A DNA stretch of 64,000 nt from Thysanoteuthis rhombus (lineage: Eukaryota > Mollusca > Cephalopoda > Oegopsida > Thysanoteuthidae), in NCBI GenBank assembly GCA_963457665.1, contig OY735207.1:49292696-49356695 (forward strand), in the 5' to 3' direction. The position numbers were made by a program, and so were the translations under genes. Positions 22,988 to 33,499 of the stretch are shown here, one piece after another (the first letter of the stretch is position 1; every line of letters begins with the position of its first letter). The notes under the pieces were generated by a model, which was given only the letters and a program-made list of their open reading frames with translations, was not told where the DNA came from and did not search any database.

Positions 22988-23270
22988 GTCACAAGTCTCC
23001 TTCTCCCTCACTTTAATCAGTTTTAAAAAGAGGCGAAAAGTAAAACTTTCCAGTCAAGCCATGTCATTGTGTCAACTACAGGAGTCGGTCACACTTGTAC
23101 TGTGGCCACAAGTGTCTCCCTGTCTTCTTCTCTTTAATCAGCACTAAAGAGAAGGAAACAGCGCAATGAGTCCATGTGTCAGCTCCAGCAGTAAATCCCA
23201 CTTTATCTTCTGGTTACACGAGTCTTCCTCTTTTCCTATCTTGAATCAGCTTTGTAGAGGGGAAGAGAGT
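22988..23270 (+). repeat. tandem array, about 110 bp x 2.6
   Basis: Units start at 22988, 23104 and 23213 with GTCACAAGTCTCC, GGCCACAAGTGTCTCC and GTTACACGAGTCTTCC. Each continues through a pyrimidine run, TTTAATCAG or TTGAATCAG, and an AAAGAG purine run. Units are well diverged, so the array is old. Confidence 0.7.
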
Positions 23271-23440
23271 AAAAATTATGTCTTCATTGTGACGCGAACA
23301 AAAATATAAACAAACAAACTTGGTGACGATGGTCTTCATGTGTATAGACTAGTGAATCCCAGTGGAAAGAGATCTCGGATACATTTGAATTTAAATAAGT
23401 TTTCCATAAAAGAAACTGCTGAACTTGTTTCAGTGGAATA

Positions 23441-23842
23441 ATGCAGTCTTGTTTCGTATGGTGCGTAGGATATATTGTGATCAGAAAAAAATGTTTACCA
23501 CCAGATGAAATAGTACATCGTTACGGACAAAAACGCAGTAAAAGTCACATTATTCATTATATAATTGGCCTAGACAAAACCAGTCATGGTACAAGGCCTG
23601 ATTCATGGTGCACCCAATGGGGAACACACTCACTAACAATGGCTTGCGTGACTAGCATGCTGATGGGAGGTAATCTTGTACTGGGATATTTGAATGATCA
23701 AGAGGCTTTTCACTTTCGAACATGTGTGGGAAGAAAATCTCATTGGAATGAAAGCCAGTTATCTTTTAAGAATGTCATAACTATTAGCTTCACTGCACGC
23801 CGCGAAACTGCAGTCAACCATCTGTATAGACTTGGATATTGA
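23441..23842 (+). CDS. unrecognised ORF, 133 codons
   Basis: The second-longest open frame here that is not made of a simple repeat. It has mixed composition (several His, Cys and Trp) and no hydrophobic signal or motif I recognise. There is no splice-site pair, neighbour or repeat likeness to support it. It could be an exon, part of an unnamed repeat, or chance. Confidence 0.15.
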   Translation: MQSCFVWCVGYIVIRKKCLPPDEIVHRYGQKRSKSHIIHYIIGLDKTSHGTRPDSWCTQWGTHSLTMACVTSMLMGGNLVLGYLNDQEAFHFRTCVGRKSHWNESQLSFKNVITISFTARRETAVNHLYRLGY

Positions 23843-24515
23843 TTATAGAATAAGTTGTGGGGGCAAAATCGATGAACCAGGCTCAAAAATACATTTTTTT
23901 TAAACAAGGAATACCAAATAGAATTAGAAAAATAAAACGTCTATCTTAATTTAATGTTCAACCCATCAACTCTGGCAGGAGCATATCCGTTGGCATCTTA
24001 TCATAATTCAACAAGAGTCTGTCTGTCTGTACTCACCTATCACAAAAACTACTTGATATAAATCCATAATATTTTCTGTGGGTATGGATTTGATCCCCGG
24101 GAAGTGTTTTAGCAAATTAGTTTTTTGAAAACTGCCTCTCAAAATATGTTCTTAAGGGGTTACAAATCAGAGTGGTCAATTTACATGATTATTCATCTAT
24201 GATAAAAAATGCTTTTTGATGACTTAATAAAAGAATGTCTTTCATTCTTTTTTCTCAACTCAATACTCGTAGATAAAAATACGTTTTTTTCTTTTTTCAA
24301 GAAAGATGCAAAAATATTTTTTCAACATATCTCATATATCTATGTCCATTGGTTGTACATGAGTACCTTGAATAGTAGTATTTTCATTAGTGTATGTTTT
24401 GATGTAGTACGGTTGAGGTACATTTTTTTGATGGAGACTTCAGTTGACCAATGACAAGAGAAAATTATTTCATTGATAGAATGAATCGCTGAATAGTTTT
24501 TACTATCCCTATTTT
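23843..24515. other. spacer, no gene seen
   Basis: A tRNA T-arm-like GGATTTGATCCCCGGG at 24086-24101 is isolated. Nothing else recognised. Confidence 0.4.
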
Positions 24516-25260
24516 CCACTTAAATCGGTCAAAATCAAGGGGAAATTATTTTTTCCACTTTTAAGTTTCAAAATCTAAGGGGAGTTCCTTCTTTTCACTT
24601 TTAGGAGTGACAATGGGAGGGGTATACTCTACATACATACACACACATTAAAAGGGTCCTAATTGAGAAGTAATTTTTTCCAATTTAAAGGGCCAAAAGG
24701 GGGTCAATTTTGAGTGTCAAAGCTGAAGGGGAAATTTTTTTCCACTTTTAGTAGCCATAATCGGGTGAAAGATTTTTTTTCTACTTTTTAGGGTCAAAAT
24801 TAAAGGTAATTAATTTTTTTTCTTTTGAGGGTCAAAATAGAGGATGCCAGGTTTCCTCCCCACTTTTAGGGGTCAAAGTCGAGATGAAGATTTTTTCCCA
24901 CTTTTAGGGGTTGAAATCCAAGGGAGTGTTTTTGACTTTTTGACTCTTTTTCTTTATTTTGCTTTTTGTTTTGTTTTGTTTGTTTTTTTGCTTTTAGGAG
25001 TAAGAAAGGGGGGAATGTTTTTCTATTTTAGGGCAAAAAATTTAATTTTTTACTTTCAGGGATCGGGATTGAGGGGGGAGCTTTCACTCTGAGAAGTAAA
25101 AAGTGAGTGGGCGATTTTTCCCCTACTCTTAGGGGTCGAAATCAAAGAGAATTTATTTTTCCATGTTGAGGGATCAAAATGAGGGACGATTTTTTTTTCA
25201 CTTTCAGGATTCAAAATCGGAGGGAGATTTTCTTTTACCTTCAGAAAACTGGAACATGGT
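24516..25260 (+). repeat. degenerate minisatellite, TTTTCCACTTTTAGGGGTCAAAAT type
   Basis: At least twelve units of about 40-65 bp of the form CCACTTTTAGGGGTCAAAA followed by a G-rich stretch (for example GGGGA) and a T-run. Clear units lie near 24518, 24553, 24593, 24740, 24783, 24860, 24898, 25120 and 25196. Each unit has a pyrimidine tract followed by AG. Open frames crossing it are by-products. Confidence 0.8.
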
Positions 25261-25427
25261 CCAGTCAAAAGAAACTTTCAACCTGGAAGTTCAAGATATA
25301 AAGTTAATATTTGGTACCGATTCGTTGAAAAAGTTACCTATAATAATTGTATGCACGTTAACAAACTAAAGGCTTTCGGAAACTATCTCTGATGGTTTGA
25401 TGCGTCTAAAAAGTCTCATACTCAGTT

Positions 25428-26330
25428 CAGTTGATTAGGTCAGATTTCAAGCAGAATTGTTCAAGATGAGAAAAAGTGTGAGAACTTCAATAATGGCCGA
25501 TTTTTTGTTGCTCTTTCGTATAAAATAGAACATATGCAATCTGACCAAAGCTGTATGTACGATCTTCGTTATAAAATTACAGCATAGAATGAAGAGAGAA
25601 AATTGCAATATAGGTTAATTTAGATTGCCATCAGAATTGTTCAAAATGTGAAAAAGATGTCCAAATTCGCATGCAAGTAGATTATATTATTATTTTTTTA
25701 TATTTCTTCATCTAAAAACAGGATGCACAAGATCAGATCAAAAGTGCCACAGCCATCTTCCAAAACGGCCGCCATACCAAACAAAATTCACAATATAGAA
25801 GAGCATATTTATTAAAGATTCATCCAGAAGTGTTTATATTAATATATATTTCCACTGTTCTTTCATATAGAGATAGAATACATGCGATTTGACTGAAACT
25901 GGGCCCGATATAATCGTTTTGAAAATGGCCAAGAGTAAAAAAAAAAAAAAAAAAAGATTTTTTTTAAATAGATTATATTTATACATTATTTTAAAGTTTG
26001 ACCAGAATTGTTAAGACAATTAAAAGTAAAAATACTTGCCTCTTGGTAGATATTCCGATGTTCCTTCATATGAAAAAAAGGGGGATACTTGTTATAAGCT
26101 AAAACTGCATATTTTATTTTAAAAAGGCTGCTATAGAATATCATTTGTGTAGTACAGCAGATTAGTTGAATTTTTTCAATATGTGAAAAGTGTGAAAACT
26201 TGCATACTGATACATTTTTATGCCATTTCATGTAAAATCAGGACACCCATGATCTGACCAGAACAACCGCTGCCATCTCCATTTCAAAATGACCGCCGAA
26301 AAAGCCCAAATTGAAATATTTCACCTAACT
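25428..26330 (+). repeat. satellite array, about 185-bp unit, five units
   Basis: Unit starts are near 25428, 25614, 25800, 25968 and 26158. Shared blocks in order are CAGAATTGTTCAAAATGTGAA, a CTTTCATATGAAAACAGGA-like block, GATCTGACCA, a GCCATCTTC block, AANGGCCGCCAT and AAATTCACAATATAG. Units differ by many substitutions and indels; the third is the shortest. The same unit occurs inverted at 28.35-28.8 kb. Confidence 0.8.
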
Positions 26331-26700
26331 ACCAGCCATACATCAGCCAATAAGATTATTATTCATGTCTATAGATTCAGTGTATAATGCTATGTCTTCA
26401 CGTACAAGGAATTAAATGCAACTGATAGCACTGCTCTGTTTCCACTGATCAAAAACATGATGATGTATACATATAGTACACTACATCGCTAACAATACAC
26501 TTGGAATTGGTGTGAGTCATTTAACAAGAATGCAGTTCTCTGATCCCCTTTTCGGTCTTGCTAACCATGTTGATTATAACAGAGCCATCTAAAAGAAAAG
26601 TGTCATAATCCAACGCTGTAATTAGCTTTTCGAGACATCCGATGATGAAATGCTCCTTGATTCTCGTGTCTAGAAAACTAATTAAAAACCAATTTATGGC
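26331..26700. other. spacer inside the inverted satellite pair
   Basis: Unique-looking AT-rich DNA; nothing recognised. Confidence 0.4.
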
Positions 26701-27430
26701 ATCATCATCATCATCATCATCATCAGTCTTTTAACGCCCGTCGTTGGACATAGACCTTCCCAAGGATTCGTGACTCATCTCTATCTTACGTGTCGCAGAG
26801 CCAGTACTTTCTGAATTTGTCTAGCTCACCTCTCCATCTAATATTCTGCCGGCCTCGGTTACGCATGTGATCTCAGGGGATCCATGTTGTGAGTCGCGAT
26901 GTCCATCTGTTGTCTGACACTCTTGCAACATGGCCTGCCCGCTGCCGTTAGAGTTTTCAATGGATTCTATTTCCTGACTCCTGTCTTTTTGCAGATGTAC
27001 TTTGCTGTCTTGAGGTCTCTCCATGTAAGGCCAAGCATAATTCTTTCATGTGCATGTTGCATGGTTCTCAATTTGCGGGTCTGTCTCTTGGTTAGGTTCC
27101 ATGTGTCAGCTCCATAAGTGACAATTGAGAGGATGAATTGGTTATACAGCCTTCTTTTTAGGATTAATGGAATCTTCTTATTTTGAAGGTTGAGCTAGCT
27201 CTGCCAGAGGCAAGCCGTCCTAGTGTGATTCTTCGCTTGATTTCTTCTTTTTTGAGGGTCTCATGGAGAATTGTTGTCCTAGTGATCTACTTTTTCCAGT
27301 TCTGTGTCTTCGATTTTGATCTTGATGTTTTATCTCCGATGTAGTTGTTGTACATGATCTTCGTCTTGCTGAAGCTCATGTGTAGGCCAACTTTCTTGCT
27401 CACTTCATTTAGTTCATCTATCATTAGTTA
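26701..27430 (-). mobile_element. RTE retrotransposon copy (subfamily A), long 5'-truncated
   Basis: It starts with (ATC)n, the reverse complement of the (GAT)n tail, at 26701-26724. On the minus strand the frames then give WLCDT, RNRGRQNIRW, VSDNRWTSRLTTWIP (about 26880-26925), EIKRRITLG (about 27210-27240) and NEVSKKVGLHMSFSKTKIMY (about 27350-27410). The last two are the RTE stretch after the palm motif. The 5' end near 27430 abuts the gene-family fragment that follows. Confidence 0.85.
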
Positions 27431-28015
27431 GTGGTCTATTCTGATTCCAGTACTCTCCCACTGCCAGATACTTCACACTTGTTTTTAAGGGCCTCAATTT
27501 AATATGAAGTACGTTGTCTTTCGGGTGACGTCGTTTGGAAAATAGTCGTGCTGTTCTTTGTGATGATGTCTGAGACTGGTTTCGCTCGTTTTCAAGTCGA
27601 TTAGGAAGATAGCAATCATATTGTGATGACTGCCGTATTGCTTTGATGTTCTTGAAACTGGGAACTGCATTCTCATCCATGACTTCTTTTATATCCAGCT
27701 GAGCAAGATGGTTGCTCTCCTCGGTGAATGGGTTTCTCGATTCTTGGAATGTTGCAACCATTACCTTGGCATATTTTGCAAACTTCGTTTGAACGGAGGA
27801 AGACTGATCATGCCGTTTTGTCACTTTTGAAGTATTTTTATCAAAGACCCGAGCGACTTCTGGAACAGCTGTAATCCACCCAATAAAAGCTGTTGGGTTG
27901 TCTGCTATCTCAATTACATCGCCATCTCTTTTGATTTTGTAGTTCATTTGTTCATGAGCTTGCTACGTGTACATGGTCCGGAACACATAGGCTGACTTTT
28001 GTATACTTTTCCCTT
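27414..28015 (-). pseudogene. decayed member of an uncharacterised HEQ-N family
   Basis: The frame 27947-27414 (177 codons) begins MNYKIKRDGDVIEIADNPTA and continues FIGWITAVPEVARVF, a QTKFAKYAKVMVATF stretch, NPFTEES, LAQLDIKEVMDE, and an ARLFSKRR segment. The frame can be followed upstream through a TAG at 27965 as QAHEQM, and further as KSIQKSAYVFRTM, with another in-frame TAG. I recall this order (F....DQAHEQ.N...KGDGG..G...NP.A...W...GPEVAR) from a very large family of uncharacterised, probably transposon-derived proteins in corals, fish and molluscs. Two stops plus loss of the end at the RTE junction make it a pseudogene. It lies between two inverted satellite arrays. Recognition is from memory; function is unknown. 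Confidence 0.55.
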
Positions 28016-28344
28016 TCTAATCTTCTATCAAGAGTACTTGCAGTAGCGCCATATCTTTGATATTAATGGGTAGCCATCAAGGATAGTTTCTATCGTCCAA
28101 TGAGATCGTGCACGTAACAATCTAGCCAGAGCAATAAACATATAATTCGAAATCGGCTCTTCTGAGAGAAGGCACAAATTGAGGTGCAAGATCAAGTTCC
28201 AAAACTAAAGATCACTAATGGAATTGGAGGCGTCTACCTCTGCTGACGTTGTACCAGGGTTTGAAGCGCAGCATTTCAACAATTGGTCGATGAAATTTAT
28301 CGTAGTTTTGGCAAGCAGATATCGGTAGAATATCCATGGCGTAT
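28016..28344. other. spacer inside the inverted satellite pair
   Basis: No recognised sequence. It may hold the lost 5' part of the minus-strand pseudogene, but I could not follow the family further. Confidence 0.4.
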
Positions 28345-28795
28345 CATGTTTCATATGACGGAGCACTAGGAAAGGCACCTGTGCGCAAGTTCTCATATTT
28401 GTTTTTTCGTTTTGTATTTTGAACAATTAAAGTTGAAATTTTCAATTAATCTACTCCACTATATTGCGAATTTTATTTATTATGGCGGCCCTTTTATCAA
28501 GGATGATGGATACAGTTTGGGACAGATCACGGATGTCCTGTTTTCATATGAAAGAACATCGAAAGATGTACAAAAGAGTTAGTTTTCACTCTTTTTTTCA
28601 CATTTTTGAATAATTCTAGTAGAATTTTCAATTAATTTATAAAATAATTTTGTATTTTATGACGGCCACTTTGGAATAAAGATGGCAGCCGTAGTTATTA
28701 TCGCATGCAACCTGTTTTTATATCAGATGGCATCAAAAATATGTAAATTTTTACACTTTTTGGAAAATTCTGCCTAATATCTCACTTATTCCACT
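28345..28795 (-). repeat. satellite array, inverted relative to 25.4 kb
   Basis: Reverse complement reads CAGAATTTTCCAAAAAGTGTAA, ACAGGTTGCATGCGA, GCTGCCATCTTTATTC, GTGGCCGTCATAAAA, then a second unit with AAAACAGGACATCCGTGATC, GGGCCGCCATAA and ATTCGCAATATAG, and a partial third. These are the same blocks in the same order as the plus-strand array. Confidence 0.8.
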
Positions 28796-30168
28796 GTACC
28801 AAATTTGAAACTTTTCCAACGAAAAGCGCTTTCTACATATCGACCGTCGAATGATTTTCCCAAATTGCATTGCACTGGCCTTAAGAGTTAATCTAATCAA
28901 AACTGCACTTCTAACAGTACCAAATTTAGCCTTCGTTTCAAACGTTCTGGTTGACTCCTATTTTTGCAAATTTGACTTGACTTGAACGCTTGATGCTATT
29001 TTCGCTTTTCACATTTTTTTGTAAAAGCAAAAAGATGTCGTAAAGTAAAGTTTAGCATACCTGTAAGTAATTCTAGTCCATTTTCTCTTACTTATGTCCC
29101 CTCCTTCTATCACGCTTTAATAAGCTCGTGCTAAAACGCTTGAACTTTTCACAGTCAAGGTCATTTGGATGTTGATTTTTCGAACCCTCGTTGAATATTA
29201 TGGTTTCCATACATTGTCTATTCAGTCACATACTTATTCGAACCCTCCTTCCTCTTACAATTGTTTCGTGATTACCTATTTCTAAAATTTCCTTTATGAA
29301 TGGAATTTGCTTCATAAAAATATAAAAGATTCCAATACCTTTGCGGAATTTCAACTAAAACTACTTGCGGTTATCAGACCTGTAAAAAATGTCTAAGTAT
29401 AATGTTTGTAACATGACAGGTACTAAGAATATTACAAAGCTGCAAGTTGATTCTAGTCAACTGAATGTACACGGGTTTCGACACAGTTTTGGTAGCTGAA
29501 GCCCTCTCTGTGTAAGTGGTACGGGGGAACTGAAACCTCTCCTGCATTGCACCCTGTTTGACTTACAGATCTTTTCAGTCAGCTTCAGGATGTACCTGGG
29601 TTAGATATGACAAGTATGGATTCGAAACAATTCTCTGGATAGCTCTTGTATGGAAAGTCGGATCTAAATACATGCGCAGATCGAAAGATCATTGAGACAA
29701 CAGTATCCTTTATTGAACATTCCAAAATATTTTGTTTACATCTCTTTTCAGGTAATCACGAGCCCCTTCTAATTTTTTTCTTTTCTTTCATTTATTGTTT
29801 TTGTTTTTGTCTTGTTTTTTGAAGGGAGTGAATTTGTTTTAATTCAATGGTCTGAATTGTTAGTGCCATCTGCAGTGGGGGCCAGGTTACTTCCTGATCC
29901 TTTATCGTATTCTAATTTAGTTTTTCGAGGTAATAAATGAATGAATTGATATATAATTTTTGAAAAGATCAAGTCAATGGTCCGTCGAAAAATATCCATG
30001 AATTGTCCATTTTACACTGAACTGCAAACGATGACGTTATGTTCACAAAATTCTTAAACGCAGCGTCTATCTTTTCAATCGATACCAAAAGATAAACTTT
30101 CAGACGATGTCATTTTTTTATCCTTGGCTCGACTAAACGATTTTTAGTGAATGCTTTTTTCATAAAAG
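28796..30168. other. spacer, no gene seen
   Basis: A T-rich stretch near 29770-29840 and an AATGAATGAATTG run near 29937-29950 that may be a SINE tail. No gene found. Confidence 0.45.
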
Positions 30169-30497
30169 AGTATGTCTATAAAGATGTTTTAAAATACTTC
30201 TGGAGGTATTTTGAAATTGTGATGGTGAATAAAAAAATTATGCTTGAAAAGATATTTGAAATTTTTTTTTTCTTTTCATCGGTAACGATACTTGGAAAGA
30301 TATCTCATAATTGCAATTTTTTTTCATAGGAAATTATACTCGGAAAGATACCTCGAAATTGTGAGTTTTTATAGGAAGTGATACTTGAAAGATATTTTAA
30401 AATTTTCTCTTTTATCAGAAACGATACTTATAAAGATATTTTAGATTTTTGTTTTTCTAAAGAAACTATACTTGTGAAGATATTTTGAAATGCTGAC
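30169..30497 (+). repeat. tandem array, about 46-bp unit, seven units
   Basis: Units begin with variants of GATACTTGGAAAGATATTTTG, followed by an AAATT and T-rich part and a TAGGAA/CAGAAAC close. Starts lie near 30171, 30240, 30289, 30337, 30381, 30424 and 30467. The lysine- and phenylalanine-rich frame over it is incidental. Confidence 0.75.
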
Positions 30498-30878
30498 TGC
30501 ATATTATTAGATGTCGAACCAATCGACGTGAAGAACGACATTGAAAAATTTATGAAGCATTTTTTTCGTATACAGTTGAATGCCTTTATACGTTTTTGAA
30601 AATAAAAGGATAAAACTTGGAAATAAAATCGATCACAATCGCACAAGCATTGAAATAGAACCATCTGCATTCTTATTCTTATTTATTCCCTTTGTAAGAC
30701 TTATTCTGGAGAATCGCTCTTAATTGTGTTTCCCCCTCGTTCGTCAGAGACTATTGTTACCAGCACTTGAATGCATGTATGCACGCTAGAAAGGATCACT
30801 ACAAAGAACCCTTTCCGATGATCCCCGGTGATCTACAGAAGGAAACTGACAGAGCAAATTGAAGAGAGACGAAAAATA
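30498..30878. other. spacer, no gene seen
   Basis: Nothing recognised. Confidence 0.4.
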
Positions 30879-30951
30879 GTAAAGAAAGAAAGAAAGAAAG
30901 AAAGAAAGGAAGGAAGAAAGAAAGAAAGAAAGGGAGGGGATGAAAGAAAAA
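30879..30951. repeat. (GAAA)n microsatellite
   Basis: GAAA units with GGAA interruptions, ending directly at the RTE tail. Confidence 0.9.
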
Positions 30952-31410
30952 AATCATCATCATTATCAGTCTTTCAACGTCCGTCGACGGACATAGACCT
31001 TCCTCAGGATTCACCACACTTCTCTATCATGGGCATCCCGGAGCCAGTACTTTCTAAATTTGTCTAACTCGTCTCTCCATCGAATATTCTGCTGGCCTCG
31101 GTTTCGCATGTGATCTCGGAGGATCCACGTCGTGAGTCGCGATGTCAATCGGTTGTCCACCATTCTAGCAACATGGTCTGCCCACTGCCATTTGAGATTT
31201 TTAATGGATTCTATGATGTCCCTGACTCCAGTCTTTTTGCAGATATACTGTGCTGTCTTGTGAGGCTCAGCATCATTCTTTCATGTGCACGTTGTATGGT
31301 TCTCAATTTGCGGGGCTGTCTATTGTTTCGGATCAATGTTTCAGCTCCATAAGTGACTATAGGGAGAATGCATTGGTTATACAGCCTTCTTTTTAGGATT
31401 AATGGGATTG
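30952..31410 (-). mobile_element. 5'-truncated RTE copy (subfamily A)
   Basis: (ATC)n tail at 30952-30965, then TTTCAACGTCCGTCGACGGA, then minus-strand remnants of the C-terminal region (DNRLT..TTW-like near 31140, and LKR.LYNQ.I-like near 31370-31400). A 30-bp deletion near 31262 removes part of the T.RDHKT segment relative to the copy at 41.3 kb. Confidence 0.8.
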
Positions 31411-31513
31411 TAAACAGAAATTAGAAAAAAAAAACAAGCCTGTTTACTGCTGAGTCAAACTTCACTCTTACTTCTAGTCCAATTTGGGATGATTACTACA
31501 ACTTTTCTATTGT

Positions 31514-31870
31514 ATATACAGGGTGACACACAAGTTTCGAAGCTGTTTGAAACGAACATTTTGTTTTGTTTTACTATTTCATTAATCTTTGTTTTTCCTC
31601 ATTTCAGGTATATAAGGGAACGCTTGGGATTTCATCCAGGTTAAGTACGCAACTGAGCAACAAACTAAAATGGATTTTTGTTGTTGTTGTTGTTGTTGTA
31701 GTTGTTGTTGTTGTTACAGAGTGATATCCAGGCGTTCAGCTTTTGATTGGTCACCACGATCGCCGAAAATAACAGCCCCCGGCCCTTTTTTATTGTGCAG
31801 GAAGTGAAAGAGCGAGAATTAGTGAGGTTGGAAAGGGTCGGTATTTGAAATGAATAATTTGCTGTACATC
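31514..31870 (+). mobile_element. mariner-like MITE, copy 2
   Basis: Begins TATACAGGGTGACACAC and contains AGAGTGATATCCAGGCG, TTTGATTGG, CCCGGCCCTTTT and GTGAAAGAGCGAGAATTAG, in the order seen in reverse complement at 18.64-18.97 kb. A (GTT)n tract (31680-31715) has grown where the other copy has ATGAAATTAAATAAATC. Noncoding. Confidence 0.6.
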
Positions 31871-31879
31871 AGTTGATTA

Positions 31880-32150
31880 AATTTCTGATGTTCATGTTTT
31901 CCATTTGTTTGTATTGTGAATGTGAAGTGATCCGACAGAATGTTGCTGAAAATGACATTCGGAAGGTGAACAGAAAAACTCAAGAGATGGTTGCTTCATC
32001 TCAAAATTTTTCATTATTCCGTGGGCATATTTTGATGCATTTCGACGGAAGCCAGCGATCTTTTTCAGATCAAAATTTTCTGTAAATCGTTGCAAATATT
32101 TTCTTGGGAAAAGATGCTTGGCTCCTGCCGAAATCCAAGATGCCACGGAA
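31880..32150 (+). repeat. dispersed repeat family D, copy 2
   Basis: Shares with 14.99-15.25 kb GAAGGTGAAC, CTTCATCTC, GTGGGCAT, GCATTTCGACG and GATCTTTTTCAGAT in order. The minus-strand frame 31892-32146 is not supported as a gene because its counterpart is not preserved in the other copy. Confidence 0.6.
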
Positions 32151-32350
32151 TTGTAAAAATAAATTGAGATGTAACACCTATTCGTCGAGTTTTTCTCTTC
32201 ACTCTCTAATTGTCATTATCATCTAACCATTTCATCTGTAAAAGAAATCACCACAGCTAAAAAGAGATACGAATCTTTTGAACCCCTCTACGTCTTCTGT
32301 TCCACCTCGTATAATAAATAAATGAATTTATGATAAAGTGAATACATCGG

Positions 32351-32990
32351 ACGGTTAGGTTTCATGTTTCAGCTCCATAGGTGACCATCGGGAGGATAAA
32401 TTGGTTGTGGACCAATCTTTTTTATGGAGATCCGTTCTTGGTAAATGTAATGGCCTACTCACTCAAACTCTGCGTTCTCGATTTCGCACCGTTATATTTT
32501 CGTCTTCAACATGTGTGTTGTACATGACCTTTGCTTTACAGAAGTTTACATGAACTTCTTGCTTTTTTTATTCAGTTAGTCTAGCATTAGTTGGAAATCG
32601 TGAAGGTTCACAGCAAAAAGGACGATGTCTTCTGCAAATACAAGGCTGCTTAGGTATTCGCCGTCTATTGTGATGCCTTCCTCCTGATCATCTCGAGCCA
32701 AGGGTTTGAGTGAGCTGGTATCACCTTTTCTTACACTTTTTTGAAGCTGAAACGACTGAGTTTTTACATAGCCTGTTAGAGGTAAATCTGTGAAAATGTA
32801 TATGTTGCAATATTCTGACATATACGGGGTTTGCACCTTGAAGAATGAAGAATTCAAACTGAGTCAAAAGCCTTCGATAATTACTACAGCGAGAGGCATT
32901 TTATATTCTGTTGCTTACTTCTTTAGCTGGTTTATCGAATGGAGATCGTCAGAGGTTGAGTAGCTTCTTCCAAAGCTAGCTTTGATTTTC
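32351..32990 (-). mobile_element. RTE copy retaining the reverse transcriptase palm
   Basis: Minus-strand frames include KAFDSV (about 32865), VRKGDTSSLKPLARDD (about 32700-32750), and GITIDGEYLSSLVFAEDIVL (about 32620-32680). The latter is the RT palm with FAED in place of FADD, that is, the second-from-last catalytic Asp position has become Glu-Asp. Further down are the SKTKIMYNT-like block and, near 32355-32400, the GAET block. The 3' tail with (GAT)n is missing. Frameshifts show it is dead. Confidence 0.75.
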
Positions 32991-33059
32991 ATCTAGCATT
33001 TGGTGATTCGGTTGTTGATAGCACGGGGGGTGGATAAAGTCAACTCCATCTCGGACTGG

Positions 33060-33230
33060 AATTTGGCATAACGAAAGAAAGAGAGTAGAAATAGAAAATG
33101 AAAGCAACAAAAAAGAAGGAGGAGAAAGAAGTACACAGGAAACAAGAAGAGAAGAAAGAAATTTAATGAAGGAAGAGGAAAGAAAAATAAAGTAAAAAGA
33201 AGCTATCGGAGAAGGAAGGAAAGATTATGA
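33060..33230. repeat. purine-rich low-complexity stretch
   Basis: Almost purely A/G on the plus strand. Confidence 0.8.
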
Positions 33231-33250
33231 TCGCAGCTGGGAACTGGGTG

Positions 33251-33435
33251 ACAGCAAGTCACCTTGGGTATCCAGCCCTCCTCTCCATACTCTCACAGAA
33301 CACAGCAATGCTGTGGTTTACAATTTCACACCGGTTGCCCGGTGGTTATCGCTGAAGGATAAGACAGCAAGTCTCCTTGGTCTCCAGTTCTACTCTCATA
33401 TCTCTCTCGCCTATCACAGCAGCGCTGTCGTTTGT
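33251..33435 (+). repeat. tandem duplication, 113-bp period
   Basis: GACAGCAAGTCACCTTGG (33251) recurs as GACAGCAAGTCTCCTTGG (33364). Similarity continues through TCTCCATACTCTC/CTCATATCTCTC to CACAGCAATGCTGTGG/CACAGCAGCGCTGTCG. Confidence 0.8.
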
Positions 33436-33499
33436 ACCACCACCACTGTTTGTGATGTGTGTTTTGTGTTTATTCATTTGTTTGTTTTCTGTTTGTTTT

